64,000 nucleotides of DNA from Flavobacterium tegetincola DSM 22377 (GCF_000425485.1 NZ_AUDN01000026.1:1-64000), one strand, 5' to 3'. Shown: positions 8,401-17,360, numbered from the stretch's first letter. Made by a program: numbers and translations. Notes: a model not told the origin generated them from the letters alone.

Positions 8401-9093
8401 ATCAGGTTTATCCGCACTTTTTGGGGCAAATTGAACGACAGTTGGTCCTTTTACAAAAGCTACATTATCTTTATAAGCAGAAACAATTGCGTTTGGATTT
8501 TCAGCAGAAGTTTTCTTAATCATTTTGAATAAAGAAGTTTCTTTTTCTTTTCCGTCAATAATGAAAGTTCCGTTGAAAATTTTATGTCGACAGTGTTCTG
8601 AATTGGCTTGTGAGAAAGCGAATATTTCAGAGTCAGTTAGTTTCCGTTCTAATTTAACCGATAAATCAGCCAAGTAAGTCACTTCTTCTGGACTCAAAGC
8701 CAAACCTTCCGATTGATTGTATCCTTCGATATCTTCAATGTCCAAAATAGCTTCTGGAGCGATATTAACATCAAAAATAGATTGATGAAGCTCCGTATAT
8801 TTTTGCGAAAGCATCGGGTCAAAATCGGTGAAATCAGGGTTGACTTTTTCAAATTCTTCAATTCGAATGATTCCCGAAATGGCCATGTTTTGCGTAATTT
8901 CGACGGCATTGGTACTCCAAGGTGTAATCATAGCCGCACGTGGTCCAACAAAAAAATCCGTCAATACGGATTTTTCTATTTTATTTACGTCGCCAAAAAG
9001 CCAGTTTAATTTGCTGATGTCTTCTGCTGATAATTCGTTTTGCATTTGAACTGCAAAAACCTTTTTCGCTGGGTTTCCGAAGAAATGAATCAT
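5401..9093 (-). CDS. purL: Phosphoribosylformylglycinamidine synthase (FGAM synthase), single-chain
   Basis: A 1230-residue enzyme of purine biosynthesis that converts FGAR, glutamine and ATP to FGAM. It is the long single-chain form: an N-terminal PurS-like and linker region (1-220, with SEHCRHK near 165), two AIRS-type ATP-binding halves (about 220-970, with the GGEIRDRLAGGQGS segment), and a C-terminal class I glutaminase domain (about 985-1230) with GICNGCQ (nucleophile Cys near 1078) and MPHIER. A proline- and glycine-rich insertion, PSNSPEGGE, at 8017-8043 looks like a repeat inserted in frame. The promoter is visible upstream. The 3' end is duplicated twice downstream, at 3303-3528 and 2274-2450. 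Confidence 0.98.
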   Translation of the reverse strand: MIHFFGNPAKKVFAVQMQNELSAEDISKLNWLFGDVNKIEKSVLTDFFVGPRAAMITPWSTNAVEITQNMAISGIIRIEEFEKVNPDFTDFDPMLSQKYTELHQSIFDVNIAPEAILDIEDIEGYNQSEGLALSPEEVTYLADLSVKLERKLTDSEIFAFSQANSEHCRHKIFNGTFIIDGKEKETSLFKMIKKTSAENPNAIVSAYKDNVAFVKGPTVVQFAPKSADKPDFYEEKNFDSVLSLKAETHNFPTTVEPFNGAATGSGGEIRDRLAGGQGSLPLAGTAVYMTSYSRLEDKRNWEQAMPERPWLYQTPMDILIKASNGASDFGNKFGQPLITGSVLTFEHQEAPSNSPEGGEQKARKIGYDKVIMQAGGIGYGKLDQAIKKKPTAGDKIVILGGENYRIGMGGAAVSSADTGAFGTGIELNAIQRSNPEMQKRAANAIRGLVESDNNPIVSIHDHGAGGHLNCLSELVEETGGLIDLDKLPVGDPTLSAKEIIGNESQERMGLVIGEKDMGILQRIADRERSPMYEVGEVTNDHRFTFESKSTGEKPMDYALEDFFGSSPKTIMNDTTIPANYAELNYDTAEIPTYLNELLQLEAVGSKDWLTNKVDRCVGGKVAKQQCVGPLQLPLNNVGVMALDFKGKEGLATSIGHSPIAALIDAAAGSRTAIGEALSNLVWAPLKEGMYSVSLSANWMWACKNAGEDARLYEAVESCAAFAIELGINIPTGKDSLSMKQKYPGDEVIAPGTVIISAAGNCSNITKVVEPVLQRNGGNIYYLNLSQDTFKLGGSSFAQILNKIGTAVPTIKDASFFKKAFNTLQDLIKERKIKAGHDIGSGGLITTLLEMSFADVNLGAAYDLSVLGEDDSVKTLFNENIAVVFQADASVEETFTNNGIEIFNIGTVVEGNTISIVNNNDKFNFNVSELRDTWFKTSYLLDQKQSKNGMAKARFENYKNQALDFTFPTHFDGKLPQLPTTTRPKAAIIREKGSNSEREMANAMFLAGFDVKDVHMTDLISGRETLEDIQFIGAVGGFSNSDVLGSAKGWAGAFLYNEKANTALKNFFKREDTLSVGICNGCQLFMELELMNPEHDTHGKMTYNTSQKHESGFTSVKVQKNNSVMLSTLEGTTLGVWISHGEGKFKLPNAESDYNIVAKYGYEGYPANPNGSDYNTAMLTDTTGRHLVTMPHIERSTFPWNWANYPERGQKDEVSPWLEAFVNARKWIENK

Positions 9094-9120
9094 TGTATGT
9101 AGTTATTGTGTTGTGTGTTG

Positions 9121-9151
9121 CAAAAATAGTTTAAAAAACGACAATTTCCAA
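9121..9151 (-). promoter_or_regulatory. purL promoter
   Basis: On the minus strand TTG (9149-9151) and TATTTTTG (9121-9128) are separated by 20 bp. This fits the Bacteroidetes primary sigma consensus (TTG, about 19 bp, TAnnTTTG) and lies 28 bp before the purL start codon. Confidence 0.7.
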
Positions 9152-9277
9152 TGCAAAAAATGTAAAATCGGCTATTTTGTTTAACGTGAAATTTCAATAT
9201 CATAAGGTTAGAGATTAGCCAAGTTAATGTTCTATTTCTTTTGAAACATATTGATTTTCCTGCATTTGTAAGGATTG

Positions 9278-10846
9278 TTATTCTTCGAATAATGTCCAAT
9301 TATAAGCACCCATATCAGAAGGATTGCTTCGTGTTAAACCTAAAACATCTGTGGTTCCACTTGAAAAGCCAAAATCTGCAGCTCCTCTTGCCACTGATTC
9401 AGCACCGATTTGTAATTTGTTTTCCGAAGCTTTTAAAAAGTCCGGTTTGAAGTCGAAATTGTTTCTTGCAATAAGACAGTTCTGATACAACGTTGCATCT
9501 TCAAAATTATAGAGCGGATTTGCGCTGAAAATCGGGTCGGAATTATTAAACTTTAGCAAGGTATTCGTGAGCTTGTAATTAAAGGATTGCGACTCATTTT
9601 TCCGCAATGACAATTGTCGACTATTGGAGCCATAAATGATGCAATTGGTAAAATTGGCAGCTGTTAAATCCCGTGGAACCTGATTTTGATTAGAATCCAA
9701 TATATAATTTGCAATAATTACTGCAAATTGCGTTGAGCTTGAACTCTGATTGTTAAACGTGCAATGTGTAAAATTATATGTTCCTCCCGCGCGAATTTCC
9801 AAAGCGCCAATTCCTCGCGTCAAAGAATTAATGACTAAATTAAAACCATCAACTTTAGCGTAAACGGCTAAAATTCCTACGACAGACGAGTTGTAAATTT
9901 GTGTGTTTTCGATTTTTAAAGGTGTGCCAAGATTTTCTTGAACATAAATACCAACGGTAGCATTTTTTAATGTTAGGTGGTTGATCGAGTGTTCTTTACT
10001 ACCACTTCGTAAGAAAATTGCTCCCCATTGACCTGGTGTTTCAGAAAACCCATTCTCAAGGCGATCGCCTTCAAAAATCACTTCATTTTCTAAATTTTCT
10101 GTAATTGAGGATTGTCCTGCAATATTTAATGTAGCGCCATTTTGAACAATTATTCCCGAATCTTTATGAAAATGGATTCGAGCGCCTGGATTTACAGTTA
10201 ACGTTTTTCCGTCAGGAACGCCTGCATAACCGTATACAACATAAGGTTTGTTGTTTTTCCAAACGTATTCATTACCGTTATCAGGATGATTTTCCTGTAA
10301 GTTTCGACCTTTGATTTGAGTTGTGTTTCCATCTGCATCAAAGCCAAAATCAATTTCTTCGTAAACGCCTTCAGTTCTATTAGGGAAAATAAAGTAGGCA
10401 TCCTGAATTAAGGTAACCAATTCTACTTTTTGTTGATTGGTTCCAGTGCCAAAAAGGATTTGGTCGGTATATAAAAAATCAGTTGGATTAGCATCAGCAA
10501 CATTTACGGTTGTTTCGATAAAAATATACATACTGTCTTTTGCCAATAATTCGACATTTGAAAATGATTTGGTTGCGTTTTCAGTCATGCCATCCATAGT
10601 CATCCTGTATTTTGACGCGGCGCCTTTTGCAAATCCAATCGTTGGAATACTGATGTTTGAATCGGTCTTATTATACACTTTTAGCGTGTACGTGCTTGAG
10701 CCAATATCGGTAAAAACAGTATCTAAATATACGGTGTCTCTCGAAAAACGAAGTTCGCCCGTGCTTTCGGCAAAATCAAAGTCGGTACGGCATGAGCTCA
10801 CTCCAAAAAATAAACCAAGGAAAACCAGTAAAACAAAATAGCGCAT
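9278..10846 (-). CDS. Right-handed parallel beta-helix lipoprotein
   Basis: A 522-residue protein. The signal sequence ends in a lipobox (FGVSSC, Cys at about 19), so it is probably an outer-membrane or periplasmic lipoprotein. Residues about 25-150 look like beta-sandwich sequence. Residues about 200-480 show repeated short strands with N, G and I ladders (for example VNPGARIHFHKDSGIIVQNG and a series of LKNATVGIYV-like turns), typical of parallel beta-helix proteins. Such proteins often bind or cut polysaccharides, but I see no clear catalytic motif. It stands between purL and the divergent thioesterase gene, with its own upstream region of about 150 bp. Substrate unknown. Confidence 0.8.
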   Translation of the reverse strand: MRYFVLLVFLGLFFGVSSCRTDFDFAESTGELRFSRDTVYLDTVFTDIGSSTYTLKVYNKTDSNISIPTIGFAKGAASKYRMTMDGMTENATKSFSNVELLAKDSMYIFIETTVNVADANPTDFLYTDQILFGTGTNQQKVELVTLIQDAYFIFPNRTEGVYEEIDFGFDADGNTTQIKGRNLQENHPDNGNEYVWKNNKPYVVYGYAGVPDGKTLTVNPGARIHFHKDSGIIVQNGATLNIAGQSSITENLENEVIFEGDRLENGFSETPGQWGAIFLRSGSKEHSINHLTLKNATVGIYVQENLGTPLKIENTQIYNSSVVGILAVYAKVDGFNLVINSLTRGIGALEIRAGGTYNFTHCTFNNQSSSSTQFAVIIANYILDSNQNQVPRDLTAANFTNCIIYGSNSRQLSLRKNESQSFNYKLTNTLLKFNNSDPIFSANPLYNFEDATLYQNCLIARNNFDFKPDFLKASENKLQIGAESVARGAADFGFSSGTTDVLGLTRSNPSDMGAYNWTLFEE

Positions 10847-10997
10847 GGAAATTGAATTTTTGTAAAAATAATAAAATTTGTCTTACTACCGTTAGATTTT
10901 TAGTATATCGCAAAAAGCAGTACTATTATTGTACTTTTTAGGTTTTTTTTAAATTTTGCCAAAGTCAAAAACCTTATTTTTGTGAAAAATAGATTGT

Positions 10998-11432
10998 ATG
11001 AGTTTTGATAAAGAACAAATTTTAAAATTGTGTCGTGATTTCTCTAAAAACACGTTGATGGAAACATTAGAAATTGAGTACATTGATGCTGGTCCCGACT
11101 TTCTAAAGGCTAAAATGCCTGTAAATTCAAGAGTGCATCAGCCAATGGGTTTGCTTCACGGTGGCGCAACTGTTGCTCTAGCGGAAAGTGTGGGAAGTGC
11201 TGCATCAATGATCTTTATCAATCCTGAAAAACAAGAAGTTCGTGGAATTGAAATTTCTGCCAACCACGTGAAGAGTAAAAGAAACGGAATTGTTTACGCA
11301 ACAGCAAAAATAGTTCATGAAGGTCGAAGTATTCATTTGTGGGAAATCAGAATTACGGACGAAAGTGATAATTTGATTTCCTTGTGCAAATTGACCAATA
11401 TGATTTTACCCAAACGAGTTAAAAATGCCTAA
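10998..11432 (+). CDS. PaaI-type hotdog thioesterase, candidate DHNA-CoA hydrolase
   Basis: A 144-residue single-domain hotdog-fold thioesterase of the PaaI/YdiI type. The segment VHQPMGLLHGGATVALAES (residues about 42-60) is the diagnostic helix and loop with the catalytic Glu/Asp-type residue. The start ATG at 10998 follows an AT-rich leader. The gene overlaps menF by 8 bp, so it is in the same operon. Menaquinone synthesis needs a thioesterase that releases 1,4-dihydroxy-2-naphthoate from its CoA ester, and YdiI (MenI) of E. coli is of this fold, so that role is likely here. This is inferred from the neighbour; the family is broad in substrate. Confidence 0.82.
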   Translation: MSFDKEQILKLCRDFSKNTLMETLEIEYIDAGPDFLKAKMPVNSRVHQPMGLLHGGATVALAESVGSAASMIFINPEKQEVRGIEISANHVKSKRNGIVYATAKIVHEGRSIHLWEIRITDESDNLISLCKLTNMILPKRVKNA

Positions 11433-12486
11433 TATTTTTGAGCAATCATTGGAATCATTTCAGAAGAATTTGCCGTTTGTGCTTTATAGCAAACCAGATT
11501 CAGAGCATTTAATTGGCTTTTTTCAGCAAGATCGTGCATTGCATAAAGCCACTACTTTTGCAGAAAAAGGATTTGTGTTTGCTGATTTTGAAGGAAATCA
11601 ATCTGTATTATTTCCGGAAATGGCGTGTGAGATTCAAACCGAAAAATACAAGTTTGATTGCGAAAAGTCGAAAGATACATTTGTTTCTTCTTCAACAGAC
11701 GGGAAGGAGGCTTTTGAGGTTTTAGTGGAAGAAGGGATAAAAGCGATTGATAAAGGGACGTTTCAAAAAGTAGTTTTATCGCGAAGTGAAGCAATTCAAG
11801 TAAACGATTTTAACTTTTTACAGGTTTTTAAAAAGATGCTTTCTGCTTATCCTACCGCATTTCGATATGTTTGGTTCCATCCTGAAATAGGCATGTGGTT
11901 GGGAGCGAGTCCGGAACAACTATTGAAGGTCAAAAGTTCAAAATTTAAAACTGTTGCCTTAGCGGGAACTCAAAAATATGAATCAGATGTAGAGGCGATT
12001 TGGCACGAAAAAGAAAAGCAAGAACAGCAATTTGTCGCCGATTTTATTATAGCAAGCTTAGATTCGGAAGTAAGTGCGATGGAAATATCGCAACCGTATA
12101 CTTTTCAGGCCGGGAGTTTGGTTCATTTGAAAACCGATATTGAAGGCGTTTTCAAAAATGACTTTAATTTGATGAAAGTTGTACAAGTTTTGCATCCCAC
12201 TCCAGCTGTTTGCGGACTTCCAAAGGAATCTTCGAAAGCATTTATTTTAGAAAATGAAGGTTATGATAGAAGGTTTTATGCAGGATTTCTGGGTGAATTG
12301 AATTGGGATGTTTTACCTGAGAGAACTTGTGATTCGGATTTTTTTGTTAATTTACGTTGCATGGAAATTCAGCAGAATCAAGTTCAATTGTATATAGGTT
12401 GTGGTATTACAAAGGATAGCAATCCAGAAAAAGAATATTTTGAAACCGCCAATAAAGCGATGACGATGAAAAAAATTTTAAATTGA
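11425..12486 (+). CDS. menF: Isochorismate synthase
   Basis: A 353-residue chorismate-binding enzyme that converts chorismate to isochorismate, the first step of menaquinone synthesis. The C-terminal two thirds carries the family motifs: VVLSRSE near residue 118, the GASPEQLL segment, HPTPAVCGLPK (residues about 252-262), the RRFYAGFLG segment and a terminal IGCGIT. The N-terminal third is variable, as usual in the family. The upstream overlap with the thioesterase gene supports a menaquinone role over siderophore synthesis; no siderophore genes are present. The next gene, bshB1, follows after 4 bp and may be cotranscribed. Confidence 0.93.
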   Translation: MPNIFEQSLESFQKNLPFVLYSKPDSEHLIGFFQQDRALHKATTFAEKGFVFADFEGNQSVLFPEMACEIQTEKYKFDCEKSKDTFVSSSTDGKEAFEVLVEEGIKAIDKGTFQKVVLSRSEAIQVNDFNFLQVFKKMLSAYPTAFRYVWFHPEIGMWLGASPEQLLKVKSSKFKTVALAGTQKYESDVEAIWHEKEKQEQQFVADFIIASLDSEVSAMEISQPYTFQAGSLVHLKTDIEGVFKNDFNLMKVVQVLHPTPAVCGLPKESSKAFILENEGYDRRFYAGFLGELNWDVLPERTCDSDFFVNLRCMEIQQNQVQLYIGCGITKDSNPEKEYFETANKAMTMKKILN

Positions 12487-12490
12487 AATT

Positions 12491-13207
12491 ATGAAATTAG
12501 ATATATTAGCCTTTGGAGCACATCCAGACGACGTAGAATTGGGTTGTGGTGGCACAATTGCCAAAGAAATACAATTAGGAAAGAAGGTGGGAATTGTTGA
12601 TTTAACCCGTGGAGAATTAGGAACTCGCGGTTCAGCTGAAATTCGTGATGCCGAAGCAGCAAAAGCAGGTGAGATTTTAGGTGTTTCCGTAAGGGAAAAC
12701 TTAAGAATGCGAGACGGTTTCTTTAAAAATGATGAAGCACATCAATTGCAAATCATTGAAATGATTCGGAAATACCGTCCAGAGATAGTTTTGTGTAATG
12801 CAATTGACGATAGGCACATTGATCACGGAAAAGGAAGTAGTTTAGTTTCGGATGCTTGTTTTTTATCGGGCTTGCGCAAAATTGAAACCCAACACAATGA
12901 TGAAGCACAAGAAGCGTGGCGACCAAAATTAGTGTACCATTACATTCAGTGGAAAAATATTAAACCTGATTTTGTAGTGGATATTACAGGTTTTGAAAAA
13001 ACCAAAGTGGATGCGATTATGGCTTACGATTCGCAATTTTTTAATGCCGATACGAAGGAGCCGGTAACGCCAATTGCTACAAAAAACTTTTTGGATAGCA
13101 TTAATTATCGTGCTCAAGACCTTGGCAGGTTGATTGGAACGGATTATGCAGAAGGTTTTACTGTAGAAAGATATTTGGCGGTCAATAGTTTAGCAGATTT
13201 AATCTAA
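12491..13207 (+). CDS. bshB1: Bacillithiol biosynthesis deacetylase BshB1
   Basis: A 238-residue LmbE-family zinc deacetylase that removes the acetyl group from GlcNAc-malate in bacillithiol synthesis. The zinc motif AHPDD is at residues 10-14, and the distal zinc His and active-site region appear in DDRHIDHGKG (about 106-115). The segment RGELGTRGS (about 40-48) is typical of BshB1. It starts 4 bp after menF. bshA and bshC are not in this window. Bacillithiol is the main low-molecular-weight thiol of many Bacteroidetes, and the window's other thiol-linked genes (rhodanese, arsM) fit that. Confidence 0.94.
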   Translation: MKLDILAFGAHPDDVELGCGGTIAKEIQLGKKVGIVDLTRGELGTRGSAEIRDAEAAKAGEILGVSVRENLRMRDGFFKNDEAHQLQIIEMIRKYRPEIVLCNAIDDRHIDHGKGSSLVSDACFLSGLRKIETQHNDEAQEAWRPKLVYHYIQWKNIKPDFVVDITGFEKTKVDAIMAYDSQFFNADTKEPVTPIATKNFLDSINYRAQDLGRLIGTDYAEGFTVERYLAVNSLADLI

Positions 13208-13224
13208 TTTTTTTAAAAAAAGAT

Positions 13225-13254
13225 TTGCAGTAATGAACTTTTGCTGTATATTTG
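13225..13254 (+). promoter_or_regulatory. tRNA-His promoter (TTG-N19-TATATTTG)
   Basis: TTG at 13225-13227 and TATATTTG at 13247-13254 are separated by exactly 19 bp, a textbook match to the Bacteroidetes housekeeping promoter. It lies 16 bp upstream of the tRNA. Confidence 0.85.
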
Positions 13255-13269
13255 CACCCGAATAAACAT

Positions 13270-13344
13270 GGTGATTGTAGCTCAGTTGGTTAGAGCATCG
13301 GTTTGTGGTACCGAGGGTCGCGGGTTCGAGCCCCGTCTTTCACC
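13270..13344 (+). tRNA. tRNA-His (GTG anticodon)
   Basis: A complete cloverleaf. The acceptor strand begins GTGATTG at 13271, preceded by a G (13270) that would be the His-specific G-1 and pairs with C73 at 13344. The anticodon stem TCGGT/ACCGA holds the loop TTGTGGT with anticodon GTG, and the T-loop is TTCGAGC. The 3' CCA is not fully encoded. In my folding the acceptor stem has two adjacent T:T positions (5:68 and 6:67), an unusual feature. A Bacteroidetes promoter lies upstream and a strong terminator downstream, so it is transcribed alone. Confidence 0.93.
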
Positions 13345-13353
13345 CATTTTTTG

Positions 13354-13385
13354 AAGTCCTAGAGCAATCTAGGACTTTTTTTATG
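13354..13385 (+). terminator. Terminator of tRNA-His
   Basis: A perfect 10-bp stem AAGTCCTAGA / TCTAGGACTT with GCAA loop is followed by seven T residues. It lies 10 bp after the tRNA. Confidence 0.9.
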
Positions 13386-13618
13386 CTCCTACTTTTTTTA
13401 CTTTTTCTTTGGAATTTAATTTTTGGTTCGGAATGTACAGCAGCACCAGAACCGCTGTGAAAGTAGCTCATCAATTCTGAAGTAATGCAACTTGAATTTC
13501 TAAAAGTGCAACAGCGGTGGTTTTACGTACTTAATCTTCTTTTGATGCAATAAAATTAATAGTATTGCATCTTTATTACGGTTTCCTGGGAAAGAAAATC
13601 ACTTGTAATTGCAATAAT

Positions 13619-14809
13619 TTACTGTTCAAATTTCTCGGTCTCTTTCGCGTCTTTTTTGTTAAATAATAGTCCCATCATCATGACTAAAGCAGTCAAAATA
13701 ATGACTTGAATAATAAGCGAATTATTGACAATTGGAGAAACTAATTTCAAAGGAATGGACAAGAAAAGCAATATAGTAATCAATCCTCGCGGTGCGATGT
13801 ACAGCAGTGGACTTATTTCAATTTTGAACAATTTGAGTAGTAAGTAACGTATCGCAAAAATACCGATCGTAATTCCTAAAGCCCAAACGATGGTATCCGT
13901 ATTTATGATTTCTGCTGTTTCAATTAAGAAACCAAAAAGGATAAAGAACAAAGCACGAATGAGGAACGCCATTTCTGCTGTTAAGTCCTTGAATTTATGA
14001 ACTTCATTGTTCAAGATGTCCGGTCGCAACCTTTGGATGAATTTAATGTGTTTTAACTCATCTAAATTCCCAAGAAAAATACCAAACAAGAGGATGAATA
14101 CTAGAGCGGGTAAATTATAAATTTTAGAAATTTCATAAATTAATATGACTAGTAAGATGATCGGTGCAAATTTCACGGAATGCTTAATCTTGCTCAACAG
14201 GAATGCCAAACCTAATGTTGCAATGAAAGAAATGATGATGATTAAGACAATTTGCCCAAAAAACATGCTGACCGACTGAAAGGTAAAATAGTCGTTAAAA
14301 GTTACAAAATTGAAGAGAATTACACCGAAAATATCTGACATACTGCTTTCATAAGTAATGAACTCCTTGTTTTTAGAAATTAGATTTTGTGCACTCGGAA
14401 TGGCTATCGAGCTGCTAATTACAGCTAAAGGAATCGCGTTGGAAAGTGCCGCTTTATAACTGATGCCGCTGTAATAATGGATGACATATGCCAATCCCAA
14501 ACTGATAACGATAATAGGAATAAAGGCTACTAAAGCCGATTTTTTGACAAAAGGAATCTTGGATCTCGTGAGTTCTAATTCGAGCGAGCCTTCCAAGACT
14601 ATTAAAATAAGTCCAATAGTTCCTAAAATAGGTAATACTGAAGTTAAATTCGGAATTTCAATGTCCAAAAGTGTGGCTGTTTGCTTGACGCCCCAACCTA
14701 AAAACAAGAGTAGGATGACCGATGGAATTTTAGTTCGAGATGAACTTAAATCAAAGATGTAGGCAAACAATAGTAGTAAAACTATAGAAACTATAATGGT
14801 TGTAGTCAT
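13619..14809 (-). CDS. Cation:proton antiporter (CPA1/NhaP-like)
   Basis: A 396-residue integral membrane protein with about 12 transmembrane segments and no large C-terminal cytoplasmic domain. The pattern, including the half-helix region SNAIPLAVISSSIAIPSA (about 123-140) and a conserved acidic segment in helix 5-6 (SDIFGVILFN, about 157-166), fits monovalent cation:proton antiporters of the CPA superfamily. It would exchange Na+ or K+ for protons across the inner membrane. It starts with MTTTIIVSI, directly in the first helix. The gene is single, with about 80 bp and a terminator separating it from the surface protein upstream. Ion specificity cannot be told. Confidence 0.85.
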   Translation of the reverse strand: MTTTIIVSIVLLLLFAYIFDLSSSRTKIPSVILLLFLGWGVKQTATLLDIEIPNLTSVLPILGTIGLILIVLEGSLELELTRSKIPFVKKSALVAFIPIIVISLGLAYVIHYYSGISYKAALSNAIPLAVISSSIAIPSAQNLISKNKEFITYESSMSDIFGVILFNFVTFNDYFTFQSVSMFFGQIVLIIIISFIATLGLAFLLSKIKHSVKFAPIILLVILIYEISKIYNLPALVFILLFGIFLGNLDELKHIKFIQRLRPDILNNEVHKFKDLTAEMAFLIRALFFILFGFLIETAEIINTDTIVWALGITIGIFAIRYLLLKLFKIEISPLLYIAPRGLITILLFLSIPLKLVSPIVNNSLIIQVIILTALVMMMGLLFNKKDAKETEKFEQ

Positions 14810-14828
14810 ATAAATCGCAATTGATGCA

Positions 14829-14864
14829 TAAAAAAAGGCTTCGATAATTGGAAGCCTTTCTTAA
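14829..14864 (-). terminator. Terminator of the surface-protein gene at 14889
   Basis: On the minus strand the stem GAAAGGCTTC-like / GAAGCCTTTT closes an 8-nt loop and is followed by a run of six T residues (plus-strand A-run at 14831). It lies just downstream of the gene ending at 14889. Confidence 0.75.
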
Positions 14865-14888
14865 TCAATCGAAATATAAAACTTTTTT

Positions 14889-17318
14889 TTATCTTTTTAA
14901 AGAAAAATGTCCTTTAACCGTTCGACCATCTTCTAAATTAATTACGTACCAGTAATCATCGGCAGGTAATAATTGACCATTTAATGTACCATTCCAACCG
15001 TCATCTAATGCAAAAATTTTATGAATAAATTTGCCGTAACGGTCATATATAAAGGTAGTTGTAGTAGGGCTAAAGTACTGGCTAATGCCTTCAATTTTCC
15101 AAAAATCGTTGTATCCGTCGCCGTTTGGTGTGAAGTATTTGGGCGCGCCAACTATTGCAACTATTTCTTGAATTGTACCACAACCGTTTAAATCTTTGAT
15201 GAAAATGGTATGAAAACCCATGGTTACATTCTCAAATACGTTTGATGTTTGATAAAATAAAGTTGCATCGTCTATTGCAAACACATAATCACCGATACTT
15301 TGCGCATCTAAGACAACGGTAATGCTATTTGGACCTGTGGTAGCATCTGTAACAATAGTTTCAGCTATAATAGCTTCACTCGAATTTTGTACTAAAATTT
15401 CCCTCGCCTTTGAACAACCATTCATATTGGTTACAACTACTTTGTAAAGGCCCGGACTGTTAACCGAAATACTATACGTGTTTTGTGGAAGTGTTACATT
15501 GTCTTTAAACCACTCGTAAGTAAAGTCTGCAGGATTGCCTTCTAACAGTCGTGCATCAAGAGGAATAAATTTAAGCGGTAAATTTTCGCATACAAAGTAT
15601 TCTTTTTCTAGTGTTTTTAAAAGATTTGGCAGACGGTTTACAACTAAATCTATGGTGCCAATTCCGTTGCAACTGTTTTCTTCTTCTATCCGAAAGAAAA
15701 TGGTTGAAGCGTATGCTGTTAAATTTGTATAATTTGTAGCATCTGAAATTTCATTTTGTTCCAACAATGCGTCTTCTAAAGTTTCATAATAACTGACGGT
15801 TTGCGTTGCCGTCAAAACCAAATCAGAAGTGTTCAAATTAAAAGGAGCAAAACCATCTTCAGTCGCTTCATCATCACAAACAGGTGCTATAGTTACGATT
15901 GGATTTACCAAATTCACGCTGAGTTCTACAAAACTTGTGCTTGAACATCCCGTTGTTTCATTAGTTACAAGGGCTTGAATTTGCTGCGGATTAGAAACGT
16001 TAGTATAACTGGAATTTAATTCAGTGCCATTAAAAAAGTACGCTACAGTTAAATTTACATCATCACTTGTCAAAGCGGACGTCGCTTCGTCTAAATTAAA
16101 AAGTGTAATTCCATCTGGAATGAATCCTGGATCACATTGTATCAACGTGGTATTTACTACCGCAGGAAGTGAGTTTACTTTTAAAGTAATCTCTTTTATC
16201 TTTGAGCAATTATCTGGATTCGTTGCCTTAATAAATACGGATTGTTCGTTTGGAGTTGTGTTGGTATATGGATTTGGAAGTGGGTTGATTCCAGCAATTG
16301 CATTGGCATTGGAAGCATAATAGCGAAACGTAAGATTTGAAATGTCTTGACCTTCCATTATAGTTGCGGAAACCGCATTTAAGTCAAATGCATTGATCCC
16401 ATTTGCATCATTACCGTCTGAAGTGTCGTCGCAAATTGCAAAAGTTTCACCGGGAATAGTAACGGTATTGATTACATTAAGCGTAAATTCGGTAGTATTG
16501 AAGCATCCGGAAGTAGTATCTGTAATACGCGTAAAAATAGTTTGTGGGTTGGTAGAATTAATAAACGTTGCTGGATTTGGAATGGCATTCTCGGCAGTCA
16601 AAGCGTCATTGGAATTCAAGTGGTAGGAAACAGCTACATTTGTTTGTGTGCCAATAACAATTGGTGTGTTTTGAGCCAAATTAAATTCTGTTTTTTGATC
16701 GTCAACTGCATCACTATCGCATTCTTCCAAGTTGATTACACTGCCTGTTGGAATGTCAAAAACTGGAGGTTCTTTAAATGTTGCCGTTCCGGTCCAAGTC
16801 AAAGAAAAATTGCTGGAACCTATTGGTCTGTCAATCACAAGAAAATAGGTGTCATCAGTATTAACTGTTAACCATTGTAAAAAATTATTTCCACTGGCTC
16901 CCGGTCCTTCCGTTACATCTGTTTCAGTTGCATTCAACCCTGTGGTATTATTTGCAGATCCTGCCGCTTGGGGATTGGTGGTGCTGCATCGGATGGCCTG
17001 ACCAATATTGCCACAAGTTACATTTGGACCGAATATAAAAAAATCAAAGTCAATTCCAATATTTGTACTTTCAGGAGTTAAAGTAAATCCCAAAGTTCCT
17101 CCTTGATCAATTGCAATTTTCAGCCAAATACTATTGTTTTCCTGACTGTCACAAGCGTTGTTTCCATTTAATTCTTGAATTCCAACTCCGGTAGCGTTAA
17201 GACCATTGAAGCCTGTGTTTCCGCAGACTACTAAAGCATCTGTACAATCATTTTGTGCATGCGTTTTGGCAAAAGAAATTAATAGTAATAAGGCGAATAC
17301 GTAACGGAACTGCATCAT
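14889..17318 (-). CDS. Type IX-secreted surface protein with type B C-terminal sorting domain (809 aa)
   Basis: A secreted protein. The signal peptide ends near KTHAQ (residues 1-22). Residues about 23-170 form a globular domain with several cysteine pairs, and the middle (about 190-600) consists of three to four related beta-rich repeats, each with a C-D-x(n)-F-N-L type core. A PKD/Ig-like segment (YEWFKDN...) follows. The last 90 residues carry FTPNGDGYND and end in GHFSLKR, the gliding-motility-associated (type B) domain that directs export by the type IX system and surface attachment. It lies 42 bp downstream of a paralogue with the same ending. It is probably an adhesin or matrix protein; the ligand is unknown. 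Confidence 0.9.
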   Translation of the reverse strand: MMQFRYVFALLLLISFAKTHAQNDCTDALVVCGNTGFNGLNATGVGIQELNGNNACDSQENNSIWLKIAIDQGGTLGFTLTPESTNIGIDFDFFIFGPNVTCGNIGQAIRCSTTNPQAAGSANNTTGLNATETDVTEGPGASGNNFLQWLTVNTDDTYFLVIDRPIGSSNFSLTWTGTATFKEPPVFDIPTGSVINLEECDSDAVDDQKTEFNLAQNTPIVIGTQTNVAVSYHLNSNDALTAENAIPNPATFINSTNPQTIFTRITDTTSGCFNTTEFTLNVINTVTIPGETFAICDDTSDGNDANGINAFDLNAVSATIMEGQDISNLTFRYYASNANAIAGINPLPNPYTNTTPNEQSVFIKATNPDNCSKIKEITLKVNSLPAVVNTTLIQCDPGFIPDGITLFNLDEATSALTSDDVNLTVAYFFNGTELNSSYTNVSNPQQIQALVTNETTGCSSTSFVELSVNLVNPIVTIAPVCDDEATEDGFAPFNLNTSDLVLTATQTVSYYETLEDALLEQNEISDATNYTNLTAYASTIFFRIEEENSCNGIGTIDLVVNRLPNLLKTLEKEYFVCENLPLKFIPLDARLLEGNPADFTYEWFKDNVTLPQNTYSISVNSPGLYKVVVTNMNGCSKAREILVQNSSEAIIAETIVTDATTGPNSITVVLDAQSIGDYVFAIDDATLFYQTSNVFENVTMGFHTIFIKDLNGCGTIQEIVAIVGAPKYFTPNGDGYNDFWKIEGISQYFSPTTTTFIYDRYGKFIHKIFALDDGWNGTLNGQLLPADDYWYVINLEDGRTVKGHFSLKR

Positions 17319-17360
17319 TTTGTTATTTTTTTGTCAAATATATGCAAAGTTTTAGAAAAT

